A stretch of DNA of 64,000 bases from Exercitatus varius (GCF_029577735.1 NZ_JARQTO010000001.1:310001-374000); one strand, 5' to 3'. Shown: positions 34,329 to 43,568, counted from the first letter of the stretch. Notes: generated by a model not told the origin, from the letters alone. Translations and numbers: made by a program.

Positions 34329-35009
34329 ATGAGAGTTTTATTAATCGAAGATGACCCGTTAATCGGAAACGGATTAAATATCGGGCTGACCAAGTCGGGC
34401 TTTTCCGTGGATTGGTTTACGGACGGCAAAACCGGCCTGGAAGCGGCAAAATCCGCGCCTTACGATGCGGTTGTACTGGATTTGACTTTGCCTAAAATGG
34501 ACGGCTTGGCGATATTACAACAATGGCGGCGCGACGGTCTCGATGTTCCCGTATTGATTTTAACGGCGCGCGACACCTTAGACGAACGGGTCAACGGTTT
34601 ACAAATGGGCGCGGACGATTATTTATGCAAGCCTTTTGCCTTAGCCGAGGTGGTGGCGCGGCTGCAAGCGTTGATTCGGCGCCGTTACGGACAAAGCAAT
34701 CCGATTATCGAGCACAGTTTGGTTAAGTTTGATCCGAATAATCACCGCGTCACGTTACGGGACGAAGAGGTTTTTCTTACTACCCGCGAATACAAGTTGC
34801 TCGAATTATTTATGCTGAATAAAGAACGCGTATTAAGCCGTTCTTTTATTGAAGAAAAACTGTATAACTGGGATGAAGACATCAGCAGTAACGCGTTGGA
34901 AGTGCATATGTATAATTTGCGCAAAAAATTGGGTAAACAGTTTATCCGCACGGTACACGGCGTGGGTTATGTCTTAGGAAAAAACGATGAAACTGCTGAA
35001 AATGCGTAG
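34329..35009 (+). CDS. qseB: OmpR-family response regulator QseB (FirR)
   Basis: A 226-residue response regulator: receiver domain with phospho-acceptor D51 (VVLDLTLPKMDG) and DNA-binding winged helix (TTREYKLLELFML, VHGVGYVLG). Together with QseC it forms the system called FirRS in H. influenzae, which responds to ferrous iron and affects envelope stress; E. coli homologues were linked to autoinducer and adrenaline sensing. A USS lies just before the ATG (34313-34322), leaving no clear ribosome-binding site. The stop overlaps qseC by 23 bases. Confidence 0.9.
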   Translation: MRVLLIEDDPLIGNGLNIGLTKSGFSVDWFTDGKTGLEAAKSAPYDAVVLDLTLPKMDGLAILQQWRRDGLDVPVLILTARDTLDERVNGLQMGADDYLCKPFALAEVVARLQALIRRRYGQSNPIIEHSLVKFDPNNHRVTLRDEEVFLTTREYKLLELFMLNKERVLSRSFIEEKLYNWDEDISSNALEVHMYNLRKKLGKQFIRTVHGVGYVLGKNDETAENA

Positions 35010-36357
35010 TTTACGCTTCCGTTTGATTGTCATTTTATCGTTGGCGGCGCTGATTATTTGGTCTCTGGCGACGGCGATTGCCTGGTTTCAGGCGAAAAAC
35101 GAAGTCAATGAAGTATTTGATGCGCAGCAGATTTTATTTGCCAAACGGTTAGCTTCTTCCGATCTGGGCGGTATGTTGTTAGATCGGCAACTTCGTCACC
35201 GTTATCGCGGCGGATATCGGGTAAGACCGAGAAGTTACGATGATAATGCGCTTGCTTTTGCTATTTTTACTCGTCACGGACAGTTCATTGCCGGGGATGA
35301 CGCCAAAGGCGATAATATTCAGTTTGCGCCGCGGCCGGGTTTTACCCTGGCTAAACCTCGCGGTGAAAATGATTTATGGCGCATTTTCTGGCTGCCGTCG
35401 GATAACGGAAGATTGATGATTGCCGTCGGGCAGCAAATCGATTACCGCAACGAAATCGTACAAAACATGGTTTTCGGGCAAATGTGGGTATGGATTGCCG
35501 GTTTGCCGTTGTTGATTGCGTTGATTGTTTTTCTGATTACCAAAGAACTGAAAGCGTTAAAACGCGTAGGAGACGAAATGCGCAAGCGTTCGCCCGAATC
35601 GCAAACGCTGCTTTCCACGCAAAACGTACCGAATGAAATTTTGCCGTTAGTAAACGGGTTGAATCAGTTTTTCAGCCGCACTTCCGATATGTTGCTGCGC
35701 GAACGCCGTTTTACTTCCGATGCCGCTCACGAATTACGCAGTCCGCTGGCAGGATTGCGCATTCAGGCGGAAATCGCACAAATGGCGGAAGATGATGAAA
35801 AATTGCGGGAAGACGCGCTGCGTAACCTGACCGGCGGCATCGATCGCGCCACACAGCTTATCGAACAATTATTGACGTTGTCTCGGTTGGATAATTTACA
35901 GCAACTTGATAATCTGGAAGATATTCATTGGGAACAACTGATTCCATCGCTGATTGGTGAGTTGTATTTCAGTGCGGAAAAACGGCGGATGAATTTATCT
36001 TTCGAACTCGTGGAAACGCCGGCTGTTCAAAAAGGGCAACCTTTGTTGTTATCTCTGATGTTACGCAATGTAATTGATAACGCGATGAAATATTGTCCCG
36101 AAGGAACGGATATTAAAGTGCGGTTAAAAAAATCGGAGATTTTGGTGGAAGACAACGGCGGCGGTGTGGATGAAGAGGATTTGGGCAAACTCGGACAGCG
36201 TTTTTATCGTCCGGCGGGACAGAATGAAAAGGGCAGCGGTTTAGGTTTATCCATCGTATTCCGCATCGCCGAGTTACATCGCATAAAAGTGCGGTTAGAA
36301 AATCGAAAGAATTTACAGGGAAAACGCGAAGGTTTACGCGTGGTATTTTCACTTTAG
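34987..36357 (+). CDS. qseC: Sensor histidine kinase QseC (FirS)
   Basis: A 456-residue inner-membrane kinase with two transmembrane helices (about 12-32 and 160-180), a periplasmic sensor of roughly 130 residues, a HAMP-like linker, the H-box FTSDAAHELRSPL, N-box NVIDNAMKYCPEG and G-boxes GSGLGLSIV. It phosphorylates QseB. The sensor contains RHRYRGGYRVRPRSYDD instead of an obvious acidic iron motif. It overlaps qseB and is followed by a terminator. Confidence 0.92.
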   Translation: MKLLKMRSLRFRLIVILSLAALIIWSLATAIAWFQAKNEVNEVFDAQQILFAKRLASSDLGGMLLDRQLRHRYRGGYRVRPRSYDDNALAFAIFTRHGQFIAGDDAKGDNIQFAPRPGFTLAKPRGENDLWRIFWLPSDNGRLMIAVGQQIDYRNEIVQNMVFGQMWVWIAGLPLLIALIVFLITKELKALKRVGDEMRKRSPESQTLLSTQNVPNEILPLVNGLNQFFSRTSDMLLRERRFTSDAAHELRSPLAGLRIQAEIAQMAEDDEKLREDALRNLTGGIDRATQLIEQLLTLSRLDNLQQLDNLEDIHWEQLIPSLIGELYFSAEKRRMNLSFELVETPAVQKGQPLLLSLMLRNVIDNAMKYCPEGTDIKVRLKKSEILVEDNGGGVDEEDLGKLGQRFYRPAGQNEKGSGLGLSIVFRIAELHRIKVRLENRKNLQGKREGLRVVFSL

Positions 36358-36366
36358 CCGTATGAC

Positions 36367-36408
36367 AAAAGGCGGGAATATGAGTTTGGCTCACCATCCC
36401 GCCTTTTA
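36367..36408. terminator. Terminator between qseC and ytfE
   Basis: AAAAGGCGGGA (36367-36377) pairs with TCCCGCCTTTT (36397-36407); usable by both convergent genes. Confidence 0.85.
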
Positions 36409-36426
36409 ATTTATGCTTTTTACCGA

Positions 36427-37095
36427 TTACACTTCGGCACGTACGCGCGGAAACAGAATATTATTTTCCAGATGTGTGTGTTCCATTAAATCGTCAATAA
36501 AGGTTGAAATACCGGCATAAAGCGCACGCCACGTGGTACAGGCGTCTGCCGGAGCCGTAACATTATTGGTTAAGGCTTTCAGCGTTTCCAGTTGATCGCC
36601 GGCTTCCGCGTGTTCCGCTTCCATCACGCGAATCGGCATGGTCGCCATGGCATAATTTCCTGCTCGAATCATTGGAAAAAGAATTTGTTCTTCCTTCATC
36701 ATGTGTTGGCTTAGATGCTCATAAAGCTCCTGTAATTCCGCCATGACGCCCGTCGGACAATCGTCGCGTTCCGCATGTACGCGTTCTACGGTTTCGGCTA
36801 AGCGAATGAGTTCCGGTAATTGTGCGCGATGACGTTCATGAAAACGCGCCACGATAAATCGGGTGAATTCATCGTAACTTGCTGTCGTCCAGTCGTTTTC
36901 CGGTGTTGCCGCGTTTTGCCGTAATTCGAGAAGTTTTGCTTCAATTTCAGCAAGATTCAGGTTTTTTTGTTGTACGGCGGCGGATAATTCTTCCGCACCG
37001 CCACAACAAAAGTCTAAATCATATTCGCGGAAAAGTTGAGTGGCGCCGGGAATGGCTACGGCGATTTCGCCTAATTTTTGATGTGCAAAAGACAT
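36427..37095 (-). CDS. ytfE: Iron-sulfur cluster repair di-iron protein YtfE/RIC
   Basis: Repairs Fe-S clusters damaged by nitric oxide or oxidative stress. The 222 residues hold an N-terminal ScdA domain with the CC pair in DLDFCCGG (near residue 30) and a hemerythrin-like di-iron domain with ligands in FHERHRAQLPE, HLSQHMMKEEQILF, AEHAEAG and MEHTHLENNILFPR. Length equals E. coli YtfE (220). The upstream region is expected to bind NsrR, but I do not see a convincing NsrR box. Convergent with qseC. Confidence 0.95.
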   Translation of the reverse strand: MSFAHQKLGEIAVAIPGATQLFREYDLDFCCGGAEELSAAVQQKNLNLAEIEAKLLELRQNAATPENDWTTASYDEFTRFIVARFHERHRAQLPELIRLAETVERVHAERDDCPTGVMAELQELYEHLSQHMMKEEQILFPMIRAGNYAMATMPIRVMEAEHAEAGDQLETLKALTNNVTAPADACTTWRALYAGISTFIDDLMEHTHLENNILFPRVRAEV

Positions 37096-37224
37096 GATAA
37101 TTTCCTCAAATTTTATCGGGTTTTAAATCTGATTAAAATAGTAAGGTATTGGGCAAAAATTGCAATCGTTTTTTATTACTCATTTCAGGGTAGTGACTTT
37201 CCAAGGTGAGCTGAAATATAAAAA

Positions 37225-37250
37225 TGCCGCGACGGTTCCGCGGCAAAATA
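37225..37250 (-). terminator. Terminator downstream of the PEBP gene
   Basis: TGCCGCG and CGCGGCA (37225-37245) form a stable stem; read leftward it ends in TTTTTATA. Confidence 0.8.
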
Positions 37251-37266
37251 GATAAAGGAAGCAAAA

Positions 37267-37764
37267 TTATACGTCATATGTGCCCATGACGACCGCCTGA
37301 GCTAAAATGTGCCCTTGCATAGCAAAATGCAGATCATTGAAACGGAAACCTTGAGCCAAATCCAAATCCGTGTCTAACGCATAGACAATAATTTCATAAC
37401 GGTGCAGACAATTAGGCGGCGCCATACCGCCATAGGCGGAAGCTTCTTCAATGCTGAATCCGCCCAGTTTACTTGCCCAGGAATTGGCGCCTTGTATAAA
37501 ATCCGTCGCCGTTTGGCTTTCATTTTCGCTGACGGAAGTACGGTGAAGATTGGCAATTAGCCAGTGAATCCAGACAAAACCGCTGGCGGTAATCGCATCT
37601 TTATCTTCCATAACGACAACGAAAGATTTAGTGCCTTCCGGTGCATCGGTAATTTCAAACGGAACGGAATAACTCGGCATACCGTTCGGCGTGAATTGAT
37701 TGCCGCGTTTGCCGTATTTATCTTCAAATGCGCCTTTTACAATAGCTGAACTTGTTACTTTCAT
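37267..37764 (-). CDS. YbhB/YbcL family Raf-kinase-inhibitor-like (PEBP) protein
   Basis: A 165-residue phosphatidylethanolamine-binding-like protein, cytoplasmic by lack of a signal peptide. Family marks are PSYSVPFEITDAPEGTKSF, VVMEDKDA and WIHWLIANL, followed by YGGMAPPN..HRYEIIVYAL. The biochemical role in bacteria is not known. AGGAAAAG precedes the start. It stands alone, divergent from nrdR. Confidence 0.86.
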   Translation of the reverse strand: MKVTSSAIVKGAFEDKYGKRGNQFTPNGMPSYSVPFEITDAPEGTKSFVVVMEDKDAITASGFVWIHWLIANLHRTSVSENESQTATDFIQGANSWASKLGGFSIEEASAYGGMAPPNCLHRYEIIVYALDTDLDLAQGFRFNDLHFAMQGHILAQAVVMGTYDV

Positions 37765-37863
37765 AGACTTTTCCTCATGTAAATTGCCGGATCAATCATA
37801 TCGTAAATTCGCCGGATATTTGTTAAACTAAGTCAAATTTTTCTCGTTTTTTAAGGAATTTTT

Positions 37864-38322
37864 ATGCATTGCCCATTTTGTTCGACGGAAGAAACAAAAG
37901 TGATTGACAGCCGGCTGGTGTCGGAAGGCTATCAGGTGCGCCGACGCCGCGAATGTACGAACTGCCATGAACGTTTCACCACCTTCGAAACTGCGGAATT
38001 AGTTATCCCGAAAATTGTGAAAACCGATGGCTCGCGCGAGCCTTTCAATGAAGACAAATTGCGACACAGCATTCAGCAGGCGGTAGGCAAACGCCCGGTC
38101 AGCGAAGATGATGTGGAAAAGGCCGTCAGCCATATTATTCATCAATTGCAAACTACCGGTGAGCGAGAAGTGCCGAGTAAATTAGTGGGTAATTTGGTAA
38201 TGGACGAATTAAAAAAACTGGATAAAGTTGCCTACATTCGCTTTGCCTCGGTTTATCTCAGTTTTGAAAATATTAATGAATTCACCAAAGAAATTGAGAA
38301 ATTAAAGAAGAGTCAAAAATGA
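37864..38322 (+). CDS. nrdR: Transcriptional repressor NrdR
   Basis: ATP/dATP-sensing repressor of ribonucleotide reductase genes. The 152 residues have the zinc ribbon (MHCPFCSTEETKVIDSR, RRRECTNCHERFTTFE) and the ATP-cone (VKTDGSREPFNEDKLR). TAAGGA precedes the ATG. It overlaps ribD by four bases (ATGA), the standard nrdR-ribD order in gamma-proteobacteria. Confidence 0.97.
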   Translation: MHCPFCSTEETKVIDSRLVSEGYQVRRRRECTNCHERFTTFETAELVIPKIVKTDGSREPFNEDKLRHSIQQAVGKRPVSEDDVEKAVSHIIHQLQTTGEREVPSKLVGNLVMDELKKLDKVAYIRFASVYLSFENINEFTKEIEKLKKSQK

Positions 38323-39446
38323 CAACATTTACCCGGCAAGATCAGACTTATATGCAGCTTGCCTTTGATTTAGCCCGCCAAGGACGCTTTACCGCCACAC
38401 CCAATCCGGTCGTAGGATGTGTTTTAGTTAAAGACGATAAAATTGTAGGAAAAGGTTTTCATTTCCGCACCGGCGAACCCCATGCTGAAGTGATGGCAAT
38501 GCGAGATGCCGGCGAAAACGCCGAAGGCGCCACGGCTTATGTCACGTTAGAACCCTGTTCCCATTACGGGCGCACGCCGCCTTGTGCGCAAGGGTTAATT
38601 CAGGCGGGCGTGACAAAAGTGATTGCCGCCATGCAGGATCCCAATCCGCAGGTGGCGGGCAAAGGTTTACAGATGTTGCGGGATGCCGGCATTGAAAGTG
38701 CGGTCGGATTATTGGAAGAAAAAGCCGAAAACATTAATCGGGGATTTTTGAAACGTATGCGGACGGGAAAACCGTTCGTACAGCTAAAACTGGCCATGAG
38801 CCTGGACGGGCGGACAGCCATGGCGAACGGCGAAAGTAAATGGATTACCGGCGAAATCGCCCGTGCGGACGTACAGGAAGGGCGCGCGCAGGCGTCGGCG
38901 ATTTTATCCACCGCCGAAACCGTGCTCGCCGATAATCCGCAATTAAATGTGCGTTGGGAACAGTTGCCGCAAGAGGTTCAGGCGGAATATTCGCCGGCGG
39001 ATTTACGTCAGCCGGTTAGAGTGATTTTAGATCGCCGACATCGGGTGCGGCCGGATCACCGGCTTTTTCAGATTGAATCGCCGGTTTGGTTGGTCAGTGA
39101 AAACGCGCGGGATATGTCGGCATTTCCGACATTTTGCGAACACATTCGATTAAAAACAACGGAAAATTCTCCCGCACTTTTTGCGCTTATGCAGGAATTA
39201 GGCCGCCGTCAGATGAATACGCTTTGGGTGGAAGCGGGGGCAACCCTGGCCGGCGCATTAATCGAACAAAATCTGGCGGATGAATTGATTATTTATATCG
39301 CACCGAAATTGCTCGGTGAGCAAGCTCGCGGGCTATGCAAACTGCCTCATGTGACCCGTCTTGCCGACGCACCACAATGGACGTTACAAAGTGCGGTCAA
39401 AATCGGCGAAGATTTAAAAACCGTCTATACAAGGAAATCAGTATGA
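38319..39446 (+). CDS. ribD: Riboflavin biosynthesis deaminase/reductase RibD
   Basis: Catalyses two steps from the pyrimidine product of GTP cyclohydrolase II toward riboflavin. The 375 residues hold a zinc deaminase domain (GEPHAEVMAM and LEPCSHYGRTPPCAQ) and an NADPH reductase domain (LKLAMSLDGRTAMANG, VEAGATLAGALIEQ). USS copies in frame encode ESAVG and QSAVK. No FMN riboswitch precedes it, and none is expected because it is inside an operon. It overlaps nrdR and degS by four bases each. Confidence 0.96.
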   Translation: MTTFTRQDQTYMQLAFDLARQGRFTATPNPVVGCVLVKDDKIVGKGFHFRTGEPHAEVMAMRDAGENAEGATAYVTLEPCSHYGRTPPCAQGLIQAGVTKVIAAMQDPNPQVAGKGLQMLRDAGIESAVGLLEEKAENINRGFLKRMRTGKPFVQLKLAMSLDGRTAMANGESKWITGEIARADVQEGRAQASAILSTAETVLADNPQLNVRWEQLPQEVQAEYSPADLRQPVRVILDRRHRVRPDHRLFQIESPVWLVSENARDMSAFPTFCEHIRLKTTENSPALFALMQELGRRQMNTLWVEAGATLAGALIEQNLADELIIYIAPKLLGEQARGLCKLPHVTRLADAPQWTLQSAVKIGEDLKTVYTRKSV

Positions 39447-40486
39447 TAAAAAAATTATTACAATCGGCTTTAATCGGCTTGGTTTGCGCCGGTTTAATTT
39501 TATTTGTTCTCCCCCGACTCACCGGCGGTTCGCCGATGCAATTAAACGGCGAAGTGATGTCTTTCAAAGAGGCCGTGCGCATTGCCTCGCCCGCCGTGGT
39601 GAATGTGTATAACCAATCTTTCAGCAGCGAAGCCAATCTGGATGCCGGTGACGTCACTACCAATAACCTGGGTTCAGGCGTGATTATGTCGAAAGACGGT
39701 TATATTTTAACCAATAAACATGTGATTCAAAGTGCGGATCAAATTATCATCGCGTTGCAAGACGGACGCGCTTTTGAAGCGAATTTAATCGGAGCGGACA
39801 GTCTGACGGATTTGGCGGTGCTTAAAGTGCGGGCCGATGATTTAATGACTATTCCGCAAAATCCCGATCGGCCGGTCCATGTGGGAGATGTGGCGTTAGC
39901 TATCGGCAATCCTTATAACTTAGGGCAGAGCGTTTCACAAGGCATTATCAGCGCCACCGGACGTAATGCGATTGGCGAAACCGTCGGCCGTCAGAATTTT
40001 ATCCAAACGGACGCTTCGATTAATCGCGGCAATTCCGGCGGCGCGCTGATTAACTCACTAGGCGAATTGGTGGGCATCAGCACATTGAGTATCGGCAAAA
40101 ATCCGAATGACATTGCGGAAGGCTTGAATTTCGCCATTCCCATTAGTGTCGCCAATGATGTGATGCACAAAATCATTCGCGACGGCCGGGTCATTCGCGG
40201 TTATTTGGGCATCAGCACCAATATTCTTTACAGCAACGGACAAGAACGCGATTTCGGCAAAGGGATTTTAGTGGAAAATATTAAAGCCGGTTCACCGGCC
40301 GCCAAAGCAGGAATCCGCCCGGGCGATTTAATTCTTAAATACGGTGATGCGGATATTGAATCGCCGGCGCAGATGATGGAGTTAATCAGTAACACCCGCC
40401 CGAATACAACGGTAAATCTTATTGTTTCCCGCTTGGATAAAATTCTTGAACTGCCTGTTGTGATTGAAGAATATCCCGAAAATTAA
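39443..40486 (+). CDS. degS: Periplasmic serine protease DegS (site-1 protease of the sigma-E response)
   Basis: Cleaves the anti-sigma factor RseA when misfolded porins bind its PDZ domain. The 347 residues have an N-terminal membrane anchor (SALIGLVCAGLILFVLP), a trypsin-like domain with the triad in LTNKHVI, SLTDLAVLK and INRGNSGGAL, and one C-terminal PDZ domain (IRGYLGIS, IRPGDLILKYG). One PDZ and the anchor separate it from DegP/DegQ. The frame extends back to 39335 inside ribD; AAGGAAA before ATG 39443 fixes the start. Confidence 0.94.
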   Translation: MIKKLLQSALIGLVCAGLILFVLPRLTGGSPMQLNGEVMSFKEAVRIASPAVVNVYNQSFSSEANLDAGDVTTNNLGSGVIMSKDGYILTNKHVIQSADQIIIALQDGRAFEANLIGADSLTDLAVLKVRADDLMTIPQNPDRPVHVGDVALAIGNPYNLGQSVSQGIISATGRNAIGETVGRQNFIQTDASINRGNSGGALINSLGELVGISTLSIGKNPNDIAEGLNFAIPISVANDVMHKIIRDGRVIRGYLGISTNILYSNGQERDFGKGILVENIKAGSPAAKAGIRPGDLILKYGDADIESPAQMMELISNTRPNTTVNLIVSRLDKILELPVVIEEYPEN

Positions 40487-40523
40487 TCCTTTTTATAAAT
40501 AAATGACGGAATTTGAGGTTGAT

Positions 40524-40554
40524 TTGATACAGCGCTGAAAAAATGTGATAGAAT
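40524..40554 (+). promoter_or_regulatory. Candidate promoter for tRNA-Lys
   Basis: TTGATA (40524-40529) and TAGAAT (40549-40554) with a 19-base spacer, about 28 bases before the tRNA 5' end. The spacer is long, so the call is modest. Confidence 0.4.
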
Positions 40555-40582
40555 TCGTTCCACTTAAATTCAAGTCTCTCTT

Positions 40583-40657
40583 GGGTCGTTAGCTTAGTGG
40601 TAGAGCAGCGGACTCTTAATCCGTCGGTCGAGCGTTCGAATCGCTCACGACCCACCA
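40583..40657 (+). tRNA. tRNA-Lys, anticodon CTT
   Basis: Folds as a full cloverleaf: acceptor GGGTCGT/ACGACCC, D stem GCTT/GAGC, anticodon stem GCGGA/TCCGT with loop CTCTTAA, T arm GAGCG-TTCGAAT-CGCTC, discriminator A and encoded CCA. Anticodon CTT reads AAG. The body closely resembles tRNA-Lys(TTT) of enterobacteria. A strong hairpin terminator follows directly. Confidence 0.95.
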
Positions 40658-40663
40658 ACATAC

Positions 40664-40709
40664 AAAAGTGCGGGCAAAAATTCTTTCGTTTTTTTGCCCG
40701 CACTTTTTT
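40664..40709. terminator. Terminator after tRNA-Lys made of a variant USS pair
   Basis: AAAAGTGCGGGCAAAAA (40664-40680) pairs perfectly with its complement at 40691-40707. Both arms carry GGGC where the uptake core has GGTC. Confidence 0.9.
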
Positions 40710-40851
40710 GTGAAATTATGCTTTTGGCGTTAATTTTCATTGTTTATCCATTTTTCTATTCAAGCTAATAAGCGCGTGTTGAAAGATTTTTCTCTGCGAA
40801 CGTTATATACTGAAATTCCTCCGCAGAATGAATCGGAATAAGGAGATTAAG

Positions 40852-41565
40852 ATGAAACAACCAAAAATAGTGGTGCTGACCGGCGCGGGAATTTCGGCAG
40901 AATCGGGGATTCGCACCTTTCGGGCGGCAGACGGTTTGTGGGAAAACCATAAAGTGGATGATGTCGCGACACCCGAAGGTTTTTTGCGCAATCCGACTTT
41001 AGTACAGAATTTTTATAATGAACGACGGAGAAAGCTTTTTGATCCGGCTGTGAAACCCAATGCGGCGCATCTTGCCTTAGCCGAATTGGAACGGGCGGCA
41101 GGCGATAATTTTCTCTTGGTGACGCAAAATGTGGATAACTTGCATGAGCGGGCCGGATCGAAAAATTTAATTCATATGCACGGCGATTTATTGACCGTAC
41201 GCTGTGAATGGTCGGGGAAAACCTATCATTGGGAACGGGATGTGGCGGAACAGGATCGTTGCGATTGTTGTTCGCCGCCTCATCGTTTACGTCCGCATAT
41301 TGTTTGGTTCGGCGAAATGCCGTTAGAAATGGACCGAATTTACGCCGCACTTTCCGAATGCGATTATTTTATCGCTATCGGTACGTCCGGCAATGTTTAT
41401 CCGGCGGCGGGATTTGTGCAGGAAGCCAATCGTTTCGGAGCGCAAACCATAGAATTAAATCTGGAGCCCAGTTTGACGCGTTCGCAGTTTTCACGGCAAA
41501 AATACGGGAAAGCGACGGAAATCGTGCCGATATTCGTGAATGAGCTGCTGGCGGAATTATCTTAA
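40852..41565 (+). CDS. cobB: NAD-dependent protein deacylase (Sir2 family, CobB)
   Basis: Removes acetyl or succinyl groups from lysines using NAD. The 237 residues carry the NAD motifs TGAGISAESGIRTFR and TQNVDNLHERAGS, catalytic histidine in LIHMHGDL, and a small zinc site with VRCEWSG and DRCDCC. The YHWERD..R region and the Tyr/Arg pair (NEYR-type) typical of desuccinylases could not be assigned with certainty. AAGGAG before ATG 40852 decides the start over an in-frame ATG at 40828. Confidence 0.92.
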   Translation: MKQPKIVVLTGAGISAESGIRTFRAADGLWENHKVDDVATPEGFLRNPTLVQNFYNERRRKLFDPAVKPNAAHLALAELERAAGDNFLLVTQNVDNLHERAGSKNLIHMHGDLLTVRCEWSGKTYHWERDVAEQDRCDCCSPPHRLRPHIVWFGEMPLEMDRIYAALSECDYFIAIGTSGNVYPAAGFVQEANRFGAQTIELNLEPSLTRSQFSRQKYGKATEIVPIFVNELLAELS

Positions 41566-41582
41566 AATCAACCATAAAAAAA

Positions 41583-41603
41583 CCGCTATCAACAGGATAG
41601 CGG
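41583..41603 (-). terminator. Terminator for the xseB-ispA-dxs operon
   Basis: CCGCTATC pairs with GATAGCGG over a short loop; read leftward it is followed by seven T. Confidence 0.82.
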
Positions 41604-41709
41604 CGAATCTTAAAATTAAGAAAATTTAAAAAAGACAACTGATATTTCTCAATAGCAGTGCACTAGCAATATCTCAGACTCGTCCAATAAAGAATAGTTC
41701 AAGATTTTT

Positions 41710-43563
41710 TCAACAAATTGTAAAAAAATGTCGGATTTTTTCTTCAATGCCTTTTTCGTCCAGTCCCAAATCCGCCAGAATCTCTTGTTGCGAGCCTTGA
41801 GGAATGAAGAAATCGGGCAATCCGAGCTGTAAAAGTGCGGTCGATTTTTGATGAGAATTTAGCACTTCCGCCACTGCGGAACCCGCGCCGCCCTGAATGG
41901 CGTTTTCTTCCAACGTCACAATCAGCTCATGGTTTTGGGCTACGGTTAAAATGCGCTTTTCATCAATCGGTTTCACAAACCGCATATCCACCACTGTCGC
42001 GTCTAATTTTTCGGCGACGTGGATTGCCGAAGAAAGCTGCGTTCCAAAGTTTAAGATTGCGATTTTTTTACCTTCACGAATCAATTTTGACTGACCGATC
42101 ACTAATTCCTGTAACGGTTCCAGTTCCACACCGACGGCATTGCCGCGAGGGTAACGCACCGCCGCCGGTTTTCCGCAACGATAACCGGTATACAGCATTT
42201 GACGGCATTCATTTTCGTTGCTCGGCGTCATAATGATTAAATTCGGTACGCAACGCATAAAACTGATATCAAATGCGCCTTGATGGGTTTGCCCGTCCGC
42301 CCCCACAACGCCTGCGCGATCGATGGCGAACAGAACGGGAAGATTTTGAATCGCCACATCATGAATCAGCTGATCATAAGCGCGTTGCAAAAAGGTGGAA
42401 TAAATCGCCACCACCGGTTTATAACCGCCGATGGCCAAACCCGCCGCAAAGGTTACGGCATGCTGTTCGGCAATGGCAACGTCGAAATATTGTTCCGGGA
42501 AACGTTTGGAAAATCCCACCATGCCGGAACCTTCACACATCGCCGGTGTGACGCCCACGATATATGGATCTTGTTCCGCCATTTCGCATAACCAATCCCC
42601 GAAAATTTTCGAATAGGTCGGTGTTGTGCCGGATGTGGGCAATTCGCCGCAAATCGGATCAAATTTCGGTACGCCGTGGAAACGAACCGGGTCTTTTTCC
42701 GCCGGCGCGTAGCCTTTTCCTTTTTTAGTCCGAACATGCAGGAATTGCGGCCCTTTTAATTCGCGCATATTGCTAAGGGTGGCAACCAATTCCTCGATGT
42801 TGTGACCGTCAATCGGTCCGATGTAGTTAAAACCGAGTTCTTCGAACAAGGTACTTTCGGGCGAGAACATCACGCCTTTCATGTGTTCTTCGGTTTTCTT
42901 CATGAAATTTTTTACGGTCGGGACTTTGTCCAGAATCTTTTTACTGCCGTCGCGCACCGTAGAGTAGAACGATCCGGAAAATAAGCGAGCAAGATGAGTA
43001 TTCAACGCGCCGACATTTTTTGAAATCGACATTTCGTTGTCGTTGAGAATAACCAGCATATCAGTATGTAATGCGCCGGCGTGATTCAGCGCTTCAAACG
43101 CCATACCTGCGGTAATCGCGCCGTCACCGATTACGCACACGGTTTTGCGTCCGGCGTTTTCCTTTTGCGCGGCGACGGCAATGCCTAATCCGGCACTGAT
43201 GGAGGTTGACGAATGGCCGACGCTTAACACGTCAAATTCGCTTTCCTCGCGCCACGGGAACGGATGAAGCCCGTCTTTCTGGCGAATAGTCGACATTTTG
43301 TCGCGGCGTCCCGTCAGAATTTTATGAGGATAAGCCTGATGTCCCACATCCCAGATTAATTGGTCGAAAGGTGTTTTATAAACGTAATGCAAGGCGACGG
43401 TTAATTCCACACATCCCAGTCCGGAAGCCAAATGACCGCTGCTTTGACTGACGGATTCGAGCAAATAAGCCCGTAATTCATCGCAAACCTGCGATAATTG
43501 TTCTTTGCCTAAGGTGCGTAAATCGTCCGGCGAATTAATGAAAGAAAGTAAAGGGTATTTCAT
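41710..43563 (-). CDS. dxs: 1-deoxy-D-xylulose-5-phosphate synthase
   Basis: Thiamine-diphosphate enzyme that condenses pyruvate and glyceraldehyde-3-phosphate, the first step of the MEP isoprenoid pathway. The 617 residues match E. coli Dxs (620). Marks are LASGLGCVELTVALHYVY, the ThDP motif GDGAITAGMAFEALNHAG..NDNEMSIS, and the transketolase pyrimidine domain AEQHAVTFAAG. The start lies five bases after the ispA stop with a weak ribosome-binding site, so translation is probably coupled. A USS near the 3' end encodes KSTALLQ. Confidence 0.97.
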   Translation of the reverse strand: MKYPLLSFINSPDDLRTLGKEQLSQVCDELRAYLLESVSQSSGHLASGLGCVELTVALHYVYKTPFDQLIWDVGHQAYPHKILTGRRDKMSTIRQKDGLHPFPWREESEFDVLSVGHSSTSISAGLGIAVAAQKENAGRKTVCVIGDGAITAGMAFEALNHAGALHTDMLVILNDNEMSISKNVGALNTHLARLFSGSFYSTVRDGSKKILDKVPTVKNFMKKTEEHMKGVMFSPESTLFEELGFNYIGPIDGHNIEELVATLSNMRELKGPQFLHVRTKKGKGYAPAEKDPVRFHGVPKFDPICGELPTSGTTPTYSKIFGDWLCEMAEQDPYIVGVTPAMCEGSGMVGFSKRFPEQYFDVAIAEQHAVTFAAGLAIGGYKPVVAIYSTFLQRAYDQLIHDVAIQNLPVLFAIDRAGVVGADGQTHQGAFDISFMRCVPNLIIMTPSNENECRQMLYTGYRCGKPAAVRYPRGNAVGVELEPLQELVIGQSKLIREGKKIAILNFGTQLSSAIHVAEKLDATVVDMRFVKPIDEKRILTVAQNHELIVTLEENAIQGGAGSAVAEVLNSHQKSTALLQLGLPDFFIPQGSQQEILADLGLDEKGIEEKIRHFFTIC

Positions 43564-43568
43564 AATAA

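Noticed and set aside
38319..38400. FMN riboswitch for ribD
   Set aside because: ribD overlaps nrdR by four bases, so there is no leader in which one could lie.
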